DNA of 64,000 bases from Mucilaginibacter flavidus. Its GTDB lineage: Bacteria; Bacteroidota; Bacteroidia; Sphingobacteriales; Sphingobacteriaceae. The first letter of the stretch is position 1, and every line of letters starts with the position of its first letter. Made by a program: the position numbers and the translations under genes. The stretch lies in the NCBI RefSeq assembly GCF_024055575.1, contig NZ_JAMXOE010000002.1, positions 62,001-126,000 on the forward strand, given 5' to 3'. The notes below the pieces were generated by a model. It ran no database searches. It had not been told where the DNA came from and worked only from the letters and a program-made list of their open reading frames with translations. Of this stretch, positions 51,304 through 59,905 are shown in pieces.

Positions 51304-51782
51304 TTCTTCGCTATCAAGCATACTGCATACGCAACAATGCCTTCTTCCCTCCCGATAAAACCTAACTGTTCGTTGGTAGTAGCTTTTATAGAAATATCTT
51401 CCACATCGATGCCCGCGGCTTTAGCTATATTGGCCTGCATCGCTGGAATATGCGGGTTAATTTTCGGCGCCTCAAGGCATACCATTGCGTCGATGTTATT
51501 TATTTCCCAGCCTTTTTCGCGCACCAGCACCATAACGTGTTGAAGCAATAACAGGCTGCTTATACCTTTCCAACGGTCGTCTTTGTTTGAAAAATGAAAG
51601 CCGATATCGCGAAGATTAGCTGCACCTAACAGTGCATCGCAAATGGCGTGTAATAAAACGTCGGCATCCGAGTGTCCAAATGCTCCGGCATGGTGCTCTA
51701 AATTAACTCCTCCTAAAACAAACGGGTGCTGCTCTTTTAGCTGGTGCACATCAAACCCAAAACCTACCTTAATTTTAGTCAT
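51297..51782 (-). CDS. ispF: 2-C-methyl-D-erythritol 2,4-cyclodiphosphate synthase
   Basis: The 161-residue enzyme of the MEP pathway has the zinc ligands in GFGFDVHQL, the conserved HSDADVLLHAICDALLGAA, and DIGFHFSNKDDRWKG. The C-terminal ISIKATTNEQLGFIGREEGI closes the active site. It cyclises CDP-ME-2-phosphate to MEcPP in the cytoplasm. Its start codon shares a base with the porV stop codon region (both at 51782), so the two genes abut, although their functions are unrelated. dxs is 25 kb away. Confidence 0.95.
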   Translation of the reverse strand: MTKIKVGFGFDVHQLKEQHPFVLGGVNLEHHAGAFGHSDADVLLHAICDALLGAANLRDIGFHFSNKDDRWKGISSLLLLQHVMVLVREKGWEINNIDAMVCLEAPKINPHIPAMQANIAKAAGIDVEDISIKATTNEQLGFIGREEGIVAYAVCLIAKNR

Positions 51783-52963
51783 TAATGTTTACGGGAATTT
51801 TTCTCGCCGCCAAAACTGGCCGATAAAGTGAAACGTAAAGTATTAGCCAGGGGGCTGTTTTGCTGGCTTGCAGCAAGATATGAGAAATCGAACGTAAAGC
51901 TTTCGTATTTAAAGCCAACGCCTGCAGTTAAATAGTGGGCGCCGCCTTTGTTGGCATTTTGATAATAGTAGCCTGTCCTTATGGCAAACAATTGATTATA
52001 CCAATATTCAAAACCCGGCGAAATCGAAATTTCCTGCATCTCCTCTTTAAAGCCACCCGGAGCATCGGCAAATGAGCCAAAAATACCTGCCGGCACCGAT
52101 ATATTGTCGTCTTTACCTTTTATAATATTGCCATCCACATCCCTTATGGGCGGAGTTGGCACCAACAGCTTGTTAAAGTCAACAGTAAGTGTTATTTGGT
52201 TAAAATCATCAAGGTTGATGGTATTGGCAAACCCAATTTTTAAGTTAGCAGGCAAAAAGTATTTAGGCCCGGCATTGCTGTAGCTTATTTTTGAACCGAT
52301 GTTTGAGATGTTAGTACCGAATGAAAAAACTCCATCGGTGCCAAATTCCTGCATCGGCTTATTGTAGTACAATGATACACCGGCCGAAAGTGCGTTACCC
52401 GCCTTTGCCTGCTGACCTGAGCCCGTTGCAAAGTATGCGTTTGACAGGCTGGAGTGTATAAAACCAACTGTTAAGCCCAACGAAAAGTTTTCGCCAAATT
52501 TACGTGCAAACGAGCCATTTACTGAAAATTCATTTGGAGTATAGGTTCCCTGCGGATTTTGGCTATTGTCAAAAAGTTGAATGCTGCCGTAATTAAAATA
52601 CCGCAATGATGCGCCTATGGTATTGCGGTCGTCAACCTTATGTGCATAACTTAAATACGATAAACTGATGTCGGGAACCAATTGGCGCAGCCATGGGCTG
52701 TACGATAAAGACACATTGTCGTTATTTTCGAGATAGGCAAGTTTGGCAGGGTTCCAGAAGTTGGCGTTCACATCGGGTGTTAGTGCAACACCCGCATCTC
52801 CCATCGCTCCCGAGCGCGAATCGGGCGTAATATTTAAAAAAGGCACAGCTGTAGGTATGGCTGTAGCGTAATTTGAGCCATTAGAGCTGGTTTGTGAAAA
52901 TGCCAATGCAGGCAGTAAAACCGAGACACCGACTATAATGGCTTTGCTGTATAAAAACTTCAT
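51782..52963 (-). CDS. porV: type IX secretion system outer-membrane protein PorV
   Basis: The 393-residue beta-barrel has a signal peptide ending FSQ, then the family-typical ATAIPTAVPFLNITPDSRSG, AMGDAGVALTPDVNANFWNP and late strands ending TLRFTLSASFGG. PorV (LptO) shuttles T9SS cargo from the translocon to the attachment complex with PorU. In Flavobacterium the order is porV-porU-gldJ; here no porU lies between porV and gldJ, and porV points away from gldJ. The 232-bp gap between them should hold both promoters. Confidence 0.9.
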   Translation of the reverse strand: MKFLYSKAIIVGVSVLLPALAFSQTSSNGSNYATAIPTAVPFLNITPDSRSGAMGDAGVALTPDVNANFWNPAKLAYLENNDNVSLSYSPWLRQLVPDISLSYLSYAHKVDDRNTIGASLRYFNYGSIQLFDNSQNPQGTYTPNEFSVNGSFARKFGENFSLGLTVGFIHSSLSNAYFATGSGQQAKAGNALSAGVSLYYNKPMQEFGTDGVFSFGTNISNIGSKISYSNAGPKYFLPANLKIGFANTINLDDFNQITLTVDFNKLLVPTPPIRDVDGNIIKGKDDNISVPAGIFGSFADAPGGFKEEMQEISISPGFEYWYNQLFAIRTGYYYQNANKGGAHYLTAGVGFKYESFTFDFSYLAASQQNSPLANTLRFTLSASFGGEKNSRKH

Positions 52964-53195
52964 CTGTGAAATTTACCCTTACTTTTAAAGTAATAAATAT
53001 ATGCTAATTGATGCCTATTACGTACATCCGTGCAAATAAGTTTTCCACCAAAAAAACAAGGAAAAATGTAACAAACCCGATACTTTTTTCGTTAAATGCC
53101 CGATAAAGTTTTAATTTCTTTTAAAGATTAGGGTTAAATAATTAGCATTTTAGGCAAAATGTTTTAAATTTACCCTTTAAATTAACTGTAGGAAC

Positions 53196-54890
53196 ATGAA
53201 AGTACTTTTTACTAAAACTGCAATAGTACTAATTTGCGCAAGCGCAGTGCTCAGCAGCTGTAGTAAGCATCAGCAATCTGACAAAACCGGGATGGCTTAT
53301 AACGACAAAAACAATGGCGGTTATGAGAAATTCAGGCAAACACACCCATCACCGGGACCGGGCCTTATCCCTATTGAAGGCGGTACCTTTGTGGTTGGCG
53401 GCAGTGCGGACCAGGATGTTACTTATGAGTATAACAATATAAAACGCAGGGTAACTATCCCGTCGTTTTATATGGATGAAACTGAAGTTTCAAACCAGGA
53501 CTGGTTAGATTACCTGCACTGGATAAATATCACCTACCCGCAGGACCATGAATTGTATTACAATGCAATCCCCGACACGCTGGTATGGCGCAAGCCGTTA
53601 TCATATAACGAACCCTATGTTGATAACTATTTAAGGCATCCCGCTTTCCAGGACTACCCTGTTGTAGGTGTAAGTTGGGACCAGGTACAGGATTATTGTC
53701 AATGGCGTACCGACCGTACAAACGAAAATATTTTGCGTGAGCGTGGCAATTTAGTTGCATGGAAAGACATGAACGGCAATGGGAAAGGCAAAAACGCCGC
53801 CCCGGCGCCTGCCAGTAAAGAGCCTTTTAACACAGATATTTATTTGAACGGACAAATTAGGGGAGCCGGTATAGACGGCAAAAAGATGCTTCCCGATTTA
53901 AGCCCTAATGCAAAACCTTCGACCACCGGTAACGGAAAAGCTGGTAAAACTGTAAGGCCTGTGCGTTTAGAAGACGGTATATTAAAGCAAGGCTATCGTT
54001 TACCATCTGAAGCTGAGTGGGAATACGCAGCATTGGCGTTAATTGGCAATACCGAATTTGAAAATATTGACGATAACAAAGTATATCCATGGAACGGTCT
54101 TGGCGTACGTTCCTCAAAAAGGGCGACCCGTGGTTTACTGATGGCTAACTTTAAACGTGGCCAGGGTGATAATGCCGGCGTTGGCGGTTACCTGAATGAT
54201 AAGGCCGACATTACTGCGCCTGTTAGGCAATACCCGCCGAATGATTTCGGCTTGTATAACATGGCCGGAAATGTAAATGAATGGGTACAGGATACTTACC
54301 GTCAAACTTCGTTTGAAGAGTTTGATGACTTTAACCCATTCCGTGGTAACGAGTTTACCAACAAAAGGTTAGCCGATCCTACAAAGGGTTTATATGCCAA
54401 AGACAAATACGGCAAACCGATTAAAGATCCTTCGCATTCGAACAAAAAAATGAAATACAGCGAGTTGGTTGCTATGCAGGCACAGGCGCAGGCAAATGGT
54501 AACGCTCCGGCTACTCCAGGTGCAGCCCCCGCTAATGGTAATAACCCTGCTGCTCCAACCACTACGTCTGCTATTCCGGGTGTTAGGAACGATTTGGCTG
54601 GAAAACCTTATAACGCTGACTACAGGGGCTATAATGATACTGTTGTTACCTCGCTTTATGGCAAAACCACGCTGGTTAACGACCACTCGAAGGTCTACAA
54701 AGGTGGCTCATGGAACGATCTTGCATTTTGGCTAAACCCCGCAACCCGTCGTTTTATGGACCAGGACGATGCAAGCGCCGAAGTTGGTTTCCGTTGTGCA
54801 ATGACCCTGGTTGGTGCTCCTGAAATTCACCCTGAAGGTAAACCGCATTACAGCATTAAAAAAGGGAAACCTTACAAGGCAACAAGATAA
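53196..54890 (+). CDS. gldJ: gliding motility / T9SS lipoprotein GldJ
   Basis: The lipobox is LSSCSK (C22). The mature chain carries an FGE/SUMF1-like fold without the formylglycine-generating active site: GGTFVVGGSADQDVTYEYNN, FYMDETEVSNQDWLDYLHW, YRLPSEAEWEYAA, YNMAGNVNEWVQDTYR and GGSWNDLAFWLNPATRRFM. A low-complexity Ala/Pro/Asn insert (about residues 425-465) lies between the last blocks. GldJ is needed for stability of the GldK-ring and motor in T9SS and gliding. Confidence 0.93.
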   Translation: MKVLFTKTAIVLICASAVLSSCSKHQQSDKTGMAYNDKNNGGYEKFRQTHPSPGPGLIPIEGGTFVVGGSADQDVTYEYNNIKRRVTIPSFYMDETEVSNQDWLDYLHWINITYPQDHELYYNAIPDTLVWRKPLSYNEPYVDNYLRHPAFQDYPVVGVSWDQVQDYCQWRTDRTNENILRERGNLVAWKDMNGNGKGKNAAPAPASKEPFNTDIYLNGQIRGAGIDGKKMLPDLSPNAKPSTTGNGKAGKTVRPVRLEDGILKQGYRLPSEAEWEYAALALIGNTEFENIDDNKVYPWNGLGVRSSKRATRGLLMANFKRGQGDNAGVGGYLNDKADITAPVRQYPPNDFGLYNMAGNVNEWVQDTYRQTSFEEFDDFNPFRGNEFTNKRLADPTKGLYAKDKYGKPIKDPSHSNKKMKYSELVAMQAQAQANGNAPATPGAAPANGNNPAAPTTTSAIPGVRNDLAGKPYNADYRGYNDTVVTSLYGKTTLVNDHSKVYKGGSWNDLAFWLNPATRRFMDQDDASAEVGFRCAMTLVGAPEIHPEGKPHYSIKKGKPYKATR

Positions 54891-54907
54891 TTTGAATATT
54901 ATATAAT

Positions 54908-54940
54908 AAGAAAGGCGCTCCAAAACCGGGCGCCTTTCTT
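54908..54940. terminator. bidirectional intrinsic terminator between gldJ and the BCCP-like gene
   Basis: AAGAAAGGCGC (54908-54918) and GCGCCTTTCTT (54930-54940) are exact complements with an 11-nt loop. T-rich sequence follows on the plus strand (ATTTCT), and an AT-rich run follows on the minus strand. It sits between two convergent genes 73 bp apart. Confidence 0.75.
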
Positions 54941-54963
54941 ATTTCTACGCGTTACGATCCTTT

Positions 54964-55461
54964 TTAAAACATCATCAACACCTGCCCTTTTTCAACTTTA
55001 TCGCCAGGCTTTATTTTCACGTTTTTTACTGTAACATCGGCTGGTGCTTTGATGATATTTTCCATCTTCATAGCCTCCAGTACAAACAGGTTATCACCTT
55101 TCTTAATTTCCATGCCTTCGTTCACAAATACTTTCAACACCATGCCTGGCATTGGCGCCTTTATTTCGCTGACCTTTGCAGCGTTCAGGCTGCTTAAACC
55201 AAGCTTGTCCAGCAGGATATCAAACTGATCTTTAGCCGTAACATTGTAGGTATTGTTATTAACCTTTATTTCGGCAGTTTTATCGGCGACATTAAAATTA
55301 ACCACTTCAACATTGTACGATTGCAGGTTGTTAATAACGTGATAGGCTGATGCATTTAGCTGCTGTAAATCTGCAGTTATTTTGTCACCATTTATCAGCA
55401 GGCCTTTGCCGTTCTGATCTACGTCAAAATTGTATTTTTCGTTAACTTTTACCTGGAGCAT
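54964..55461 (-). CDS. biotin/lipoyl-attachment (BCCP-like) carboxyl carrier protein
   Basis: The 165-residue protein ends in a biotinyl domain (about 95-165) with the modified Lys K132 in VLEAMKMENIIKAP. The N-terminal 90 residues are a separate beta fold. It resembles the carrier subunit of acyl-CoA or pyruvate/oxaloacetate carboxylases in Bacteroidota. The partner biotin carboxylase and carboxyltransferase genes are not in the window. The gap upstream holds a GAGATTAGTGATTGGAGATTAG-like repeat. Confidence 0.82.
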   Translation of the reverse strand: MLQVKVNEKYNFDVDQNGKGLLINGDKITADLQQLNASAYHVINNLQSYNVEVVNFNVADKTAEIKVNNNTYNVTAKDQFDILLDKLGLSSLNAAKVSEIKAPMPGMVLKVFVNEGMEIKKGDNLFVLEAMKMENIIKAPADVTVKNVKIKPGDKVEKGQVLMMF

Positions 55462-55524
55462 GGAGTTAGAGATTAGTGATTGGAGATTAGTGATTAGTTA
55501 AAGAGAGACTTACGAAATTTTTGG

Positions 55525-56187
55525 CTATTGGGTAAGCACGTACTGTATCATGTTTGCACCCATTTTAAGGGCCTTCACGCGATTTTCCTGGGTATCGTTG
55601 GCATAGGTGCCATAATCTTCCCAACCGTTGCCTAAATCGCACTCATAGGTATAAAAACAAACCAGCCTGCCTTTGTAAATAAGACCAAAACCCTGCGGGC
55701 GCTTGCCGTCGTGTTCGTGTATTTTTGGCAGACCATTTGGGAACGGGAATTTTTGGTGATAGATGGGATGATTCATCGGCAATTCCACAAAATCAAGCTC
55801 CGGGAAAACCTTTTTCATTTGGGGCCGGACAAACTGGTCGAGCCCATAATTATCATCGATCTGCAGGAAGCCGCCGCCGGTTAAGTACTTACGGAGGTTA
55901 CGCACGTCCTGGTCGGAGAAGATAACGTTTCCGTGCCCGGTCATAAAAATAAAAGGGTAATTAAATATCTCGGCACTGCCGGCTTCAACCACCTCGTCCT
56001 CTTGCTGAAAGTTGGTTTTCAGGTTATCGTTGCAAAATTTTATCAGGTTTGGCAATGCAGTACGGTCGCCATACCAATCGCCGCCGCCATTGTATTTCAG
56101 CTTGGCCATTTTGTAGGTTGGCGCATTAAAGCTGCTGATAACAGCTACCAGGAAAAAGGCAAAGACTATATAAACAGTTTTCTTCAT
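55525..56187 (-). CDS. DUF4159 domain exported protein
   Basis: The 220-residue protein has an N-terminal signal (MKKTVYIVFAFFLVAVISSF) and the DUF4159 pattern: LKYNGGGDWYGDRTALPNLI, YPFIFMTGHGNVIFSD, LRKYLTGGGFLQIDDNYGLD and HPIYHQKFPFPNGLPKIHEH. The Gly-rich loop and FMTGHG suggest a class I glutamine-amidotransferase-like fold. The function is unknown. I start at the ATG at 56187 because it begins the signal peptide; an upstream Met adds 14 residues. Confidence 0.85.
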   Translation of the reverse strand: MKKTVYIVFAFFLVAVISSFNAPTYKMAKLKYNGGGDWYGDRTALPNLIKFCNDNLKTNFQQEDEVVEAGSAEIFNYPFIFMTGHGNVIFSDQDVRNLRKYLTGGGFLQIDDNYGLDQFVRPQMKKVFPELDFVELPMNHPIYHQKFPFPNGLPKIHEHDGKRPQGFGLIYKGRLVCFYTYECDLGNGWEDYGTYANDTQENRVKALKMGANMIQYVLTQ

Positions 56188-56270
56188 AAATATATTACCC
56201 GCTTTACCAGCCCCTTCGTCATTCTTCATTGCCTTCAGGAGGCGAAAAAGCAGAATTCAAATATATCAAA

Positions 56271-56978
56271 TTACCTGTTCAAAAAATTCACTTCAAAACA
56301 CGCTTCCAGCGCAGCAGTCTCAGTTCTTAAACGGCTTTCGCCTAAAGTTATGGCTTTAAAATCATTTTTTAACGCGCCATTAATTTCGGCTGGTGCAAAA
56401 TCGCCTTCGGGGCCAATCAATATCAAGTAGTTGCTGTGCGTTTGTAACCCATCTTTCAGGTTTACTTTTTCGCCAACGTCGCAATGGGCTATAAACTGCT
56501 GCCCGCTAAAGGGCTTAGCCAATAATTGGTTAAATGTCAATGGTTCGTTTAAGACCGGGTGATAGGCTTTGATGGATTGTTTAATAGCCGAAGTAATTAT
56601 TTTATTCAGCCGCTCAACCTTTGCATCTTTACGTTCGGACCGCTGGCAAATAATCAACGATATTTCGTCAATGCCAACCTCAGTGGCTTTCTCTAAAAAC
56701 CATTCGGTACGCTCGATATTTTTTGTGGGAGCAATGGCGATGTGCAGGTAATGGTTACGCTTGTTAAACTCCGCTGTAACCGAATTTATTTGGAGGATTG
56801 TTCTTTTGGGGTGTGGGTCCAATATACTGGCAGCGTAAAGCCCGCCTTTGCCATCAATCAACTGCACCTCGTCACCTTTCTCCAAACGCATCACACGTAT
56901 GGCGTGCTTGCTCTCCTCCTCGTTCAAAAAATACTGAGGGTGCGCTGGGTTGATGCCGGGTGTATAAAATAGCTGCAT
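56271..56978 (-). CDS. rsmE: 16S rRNA (uracil1498-N3)-methyltransferase
   Basis: The 235-residue protein has the N-terminal PUA-like domain (FLNEEESKHAIRVMRLEKGD) and a SPOUT methyltransferase fold with the SAM knot LILIGPEGDFAPAEI and ITLGESRLRTETAALEA near the C-terminus. It methylates U1498 of 16S rRNA in the assembled small subunit. The DUF4159 gene lies 83 bp downstream. Confidence 0.92.
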   Translation of the reverse strand: MQLFYTPGINPAHPQYFLNEEESKHAIRVMRLEKGDEVQLIDGKGGLYAASILDPHPKRTILQINSVTAEFNKRNHYLHIAIAPTKNIERTEWFLEKATEVGIDEISLIICQRSERKDAKVERLNKIITSAIKQSIKAYHPVLNEPLTFNQLLAKPFSGQQFIAHCDVGEKVNLKDGLQTHSNYLILIGPEGDFAPAEINGALKNDFKAITLGESRLRTETAALEACFEVNFLNR

Positions 56979-57125
56979 ATTTTGGAAAAAAAGCTGAAAG
57001 CGTAAAGCTAAAAGGTAAAAATGAAATATCCGAGCGATTGCCCGATTATTTGGGGGATGCTCAAAGATGACCCGTTTTTAGGTATTAACCCGGTGCCTCC
57101 GACTATGAACTATGAACTATTAGCT

Positions 57126-58463
57126 TTAATGCAAATCAACCGTATCCTCTTCGTTTATCAGCAGCTCAAGCTTAACCGATTCAATGTTTTGGTCAGATTT
57201 TTTGAGCACGGTAATATTATATCCGTTTGATTCCTTCTGTTCGCCTACATCCGGAATTTTGCCAAATATGTCGCCCAGCCAGCCGGATACGGTATCAAAA
57301 TCGCCGTCTTCGGGCAGGTCGTGCGGCAGGTGGCTGTTTACGTCGTAAATTGGCGCAAGGGCATTCACTATAAATTCGCGGTCGTTTACAACTTCAACTA
57401 TTGGCTTTTCCTCATCATACTCGTCCTGTATCTCACCAACCAACTCTTCAACAATATCCTCCAGTGTAACCATGCCTGCCGTGCCGCCAAATTCATCAGA
57501 TACAATGGCAATTTGTATGCGCTTTTGCTGCAGTTCGGCCATCAGGTCGTTAATTTTCTTGGTTTCAGGAACAAAGTATGGTTTGCGAATAATATCTTTT
57601 AAGACGACCTCCTCGCCACGCGCGAGCAGCGGCAATATATCTTTTGCGTGCACTATACCGATGATTTTATCTATAACATCATCATAAACCGGCATGCGCG
57701 AATAACCTTCCGAGATGATCGTCTGTACCAGTTCGTCGTGCGGAGTATTTACATCAACACCGGATATTTTAGTACGGGGCACCATGATATTTTTAACCAC
57801 GCGCTCGTTGAAGTCAAACACATTTTGTATCAATTCATGTTCTGATGAGTCGAGCGCGCCGGTTTCCTTGCCTTGCTCCAGCAAGTACTGTAGTTCTTCG
57901 GAGCTGTGATGCGCCTCACCCTGGACAGGGTTAATGCCCATCATTCTTAAAATCCCGTTCGCCATGTAGTTTAACACCGTAATTAGCGGCCTGAACATAA
58001 TGAAAAACACCCTAAGCGGCGCCGAAACGGCAAGTGCTGTTCTCATAGAGCGCTGTATGGCAATGTTTTTGGGGGCGAGCTCACCAAATATGATGCTGAT
58101 AAACGTGATAAATATAAATGCAGCTACGTGCCCGAGATTTATTACAAGGTGCGAAGTTATTTCAATGCCGCACAACTGGAATACCCGCAACGCTACGTTG
58201 GTAAATACCTCCTCGCCTATTACACCCAGCGCCAGAGACGCTATGGTAATGCCCAGTTGCGTTGCCGCAAGGTAGCCGTCAAGGTTACCCATAATATTGC
58301 GGGTAAGCTTGGCCATCCGGCTGCCCGATTTAACTTTAAGCTCTATCTGCGAACCGCGAACGCGTACCATAGCAAACTCAGCGGCCACAAAAAAGCCGTT
58401 GAGCAACACCAGGAAAAAGGTAAGAAAAATATATAAACCGTTTATTTCATGTTCAGGGTCCAT
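57126..58463 (-). CDS. CorC/HlyC-type hemolysin-family protein (DUF21-CBS-CorC)
   Basis: The 445-residue membrane protein has a DUF21 domain with three or four TM helices (about 10-190), two CBS domains (about 205-340; VVKNIMVPRTKISGVDVNTP opens them) and a C-terminal transporter-associated domain (about 355-440) with DGDFDTVSGWLGDIFG. Members are linked to magnesium/cobalt efflux or resistance. It has the layout of the T9SS-associated protein GldE, but no gldD is near, so that name is not applied. Confidence 0.85.
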   Translation of the reverse strand: MDPEHEINGLYIFLTFFLVLLNGFFVAAEFAMVRVRGSQIELKVKSGSRMAKLTRNIMGNLDGYLAATQLGITIASLALGVIGEEVFTNVALRVFQLCGIEITSHLVINLGHVAAFIFITFISIIFGELAPKNIAIQRSMRTALAVSAPLRVFFIMFRPLITVLNYMANGILRMMGINPVQGEAHHSSEELQYLLEQGKETGALDSSEHELIQNVFDFNERVVKNIMVPRTKISGVDVNTPHDELVQTIISEGYSRMPVYDDVIDKIIGIVHAKDILPLLARGEEVVLKDIIRKPYFVPETKKINDLMAELQQKRIQIAIVSDEFGGTAGMVTLEDIVEELVGEIQDEYDEEKPIVEVVNDREFIVNALAPIYDVNSHLPHDLPEDGDFDTVSGWLGDIFGKIPDVGEQKESNGYNITVLKKSDQNIESVKLELLINEEDTVDLH

Positions 58464-58470
58464 ACATTAT

Positions 58471-59016
58471 TTATTGGTAAACCGGAAAAGTAGACTTATA
58501 CAATTCCAAACTCTCGTTTATTACTTTATGCGCATAACGTACGCCCAACAAGTGTTCAATGGTTACGTTTTTATCTTCCAATTTTTTGTAGTCTTTAAAA
58601 AAACGTACAATCTCGGTCATGGCATGGGGAGGCAACTCGGCAAGGTCGTTTATATAGTTAACCGACATATCGTTTTTTGCTACAGCGATAATCTTGTCAT
58701 CCTGTTCGCCATTGTCAACCATGTGCATCACGCCTACCACCTTAGCTTCAATAATCGACATCGGGAAAACATCGATTGAACAAAGCACCAGGATATCAAG
58801 CGGGTCATGGTCGTCGCAATAGGTCTGTGGAATAAAGCCGTAGTTTGCCGGGTACATTACCGACGAAAATAAAACACGGTCTAACTTTAAAAGGCCCGAC
58901 TCTTTGTCAATTTCGTACTTAGCTTTTGAGCCTTTTGGTATTTCAATTATTGCGTTAACAATTTCGGGAACATTATCACCAGGCGAAACCTGGTGCCAGG
59001 GATGTTGTGTACTCAT
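58471..59016 (-). CDS. ppa: inorganic pyrophosphatase (family I)
   Basis: The 181-residue enzyme has the family I active site: [37 protein letters not shown] (with the DxxDPxD metal motif) and the flanking ILVLCS. It hydrolyses pyrophosphate, driving biosynthetic reactions. It lies 7 bp before the CorC-like gene, and the DedA gene stop abuts its start, so three minus-strand genes form an operon. Confidence 0.94.
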   Translation of the reverse strand: MSTQHPWHQVSPGDNVPEIVNAIIEIPKGSKAKYEIDKESGLLKLDRVLFSSVMYPANYGFIPQTYCDDHDPLDILVLCSIDVFPMSIIEAKVVGVMHMVDNGEQDDKIIAVAKNDMSVNYINDLAELPPHAMTEIVRFFKDYKKLEDKNVTIEHLLGVRYAHKVINESLELYKSTFPVYQ

Positions 59017-59667
59017 TTAATTTTCATTTAACTCTTTAACACTTCGTTTGGTTACCATTTGTTTGATAAAAGCGATAACCAACGGAATTGTTGTAATTAT
59101 TATCAACCCGATTATGATATACTGCATATAATCCTTCAACTGTGGGAACCTTCTGCCGAGGAAATAGCCACTTAAAGTGAACGTACATACCCAGGCAAAG
59201 CAACCGATAAGGTTATAAATCGTAAATTTTCTAAGGTCGACTTTAACAACACCTGCAAAGATAGGTGCAAAAGTTCTAATTATTGGGAAAAATCTGCCTA
59301 AAACCAGCGCCATGCCGCCATATTTTGTGTAAAAATCTTCTGCAAGCTTCACATAACGCTGTTTAAAGAACAAAGAGTTGTTTTTATTGAACAGTTTTGG
59401 CCCCGTTCGGTAACCAAACCAGTAGCCGGTATAGTTACCCAAAACACCTGCGGCAATAAGCGAAAGCACAAGGGTATAGATAGATACGTCGAGCTTGCCG
59501 CTCGAGCATAAAAGGCCAGACATAAACAACAGGTAGTCGCCCGGTAAAAAAAAACCGAAAAATAGACCTGTTTCAGCAAATACAACAATAAGCAAAAAGT
59601 AAAACCCCAGGCTTATGATGGATTTAGCGTCCGTTAAGTTTTGAAGGTGTTCCCAAAAATTGTCCAT
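59017..59667 (-). CDS. DedA family membrane protein
   Basis: The 216-residue protein has the DedA/SNARE-associated pattern: ETGLFFGFFLPGDYLLFMSG, then a re-entrant NYTGYWFGYRTGPKLF, LGRFFPIIRTFAPIFAGV and a last helix. DedA proteins are linked to lipid-carrier (undecaprenyl phosphate and phospholipid) flipping and to membrane homeostasis. It precedes ppa directly on the same strand. Confidence 0.88.
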   Translation of the reverse strand: MDNFWEHLQNLTDAKSIISLGFYFLLIVVFAETGLFFGFFLPGDYLLFMSGLLCSSGKLDVSIYTLVLSLIAAGVLGNYTGYWFGYRTGPKLFNKNNSLFFKQRYVKLAEDFYTKYGGMALVLGRFFPIIRTFAPIFAGVVKVDLRKFTIYNLIGCFAWVCTFTLSGYFLGRRFPQLKDYMQYIIIGLIIITTIPLVIAFIKQMVTKRSVKELNEN

Positions 59668-59789
59668 GCGCTATCCGTAAAACTACAAATATTATGTGAA
59701 TTTGTAATACCCATGTTACATAATTAAAGATGAGATAGGTGTTTGGTGGAATATGTTACAGAGGGATGAAAATTTATAACGGTAGGCGC

Positions 59790-59892
59790 CGACCCTGACA
59801 TAGTTCATTTGTGGCGACGCAATGCTTTGCGTCTACCGTTGATGGTAACCTATTATTCAGAGACGGAAGTATTCCGTCTCTACGTCAGAATG
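59790..59892. repeat. hairpin-rich repeat between complex I and dedA
   Basis: Two perfect hairpins lie here: GACGCAA-TGCT-TTGCGTC (59816-59833) and AGAGACGGAA-GTA-TTCCGTCTCT (59859-59881). The gene-free stretch 59668-59905 holds nothing else. The palindromic GAGACGGAA and GACGCAA words are typical of short dispersed elements. A run of eight T follows about ten bases beyond the second hairpin on the plus strand, though no plus-strand gene precedes it. Confidence 0.6.
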
Positions 59893-59905
59893 TTTTTTTT
59901 ATTCC

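Noticed and set aside
57021..57230. Plus-strand frame of 69 residues overlapping the CorC-like gene
   Set aside because: It overlaps the end of a well-supported gene on the other strand and shows no family pattern.
57126..58463. Naming the CorC/HlyC-like gene gldE
   Set aside because: The layout fits, but no gldD or other gliding gene is adjacent, and several paralogues are usual in a genome.
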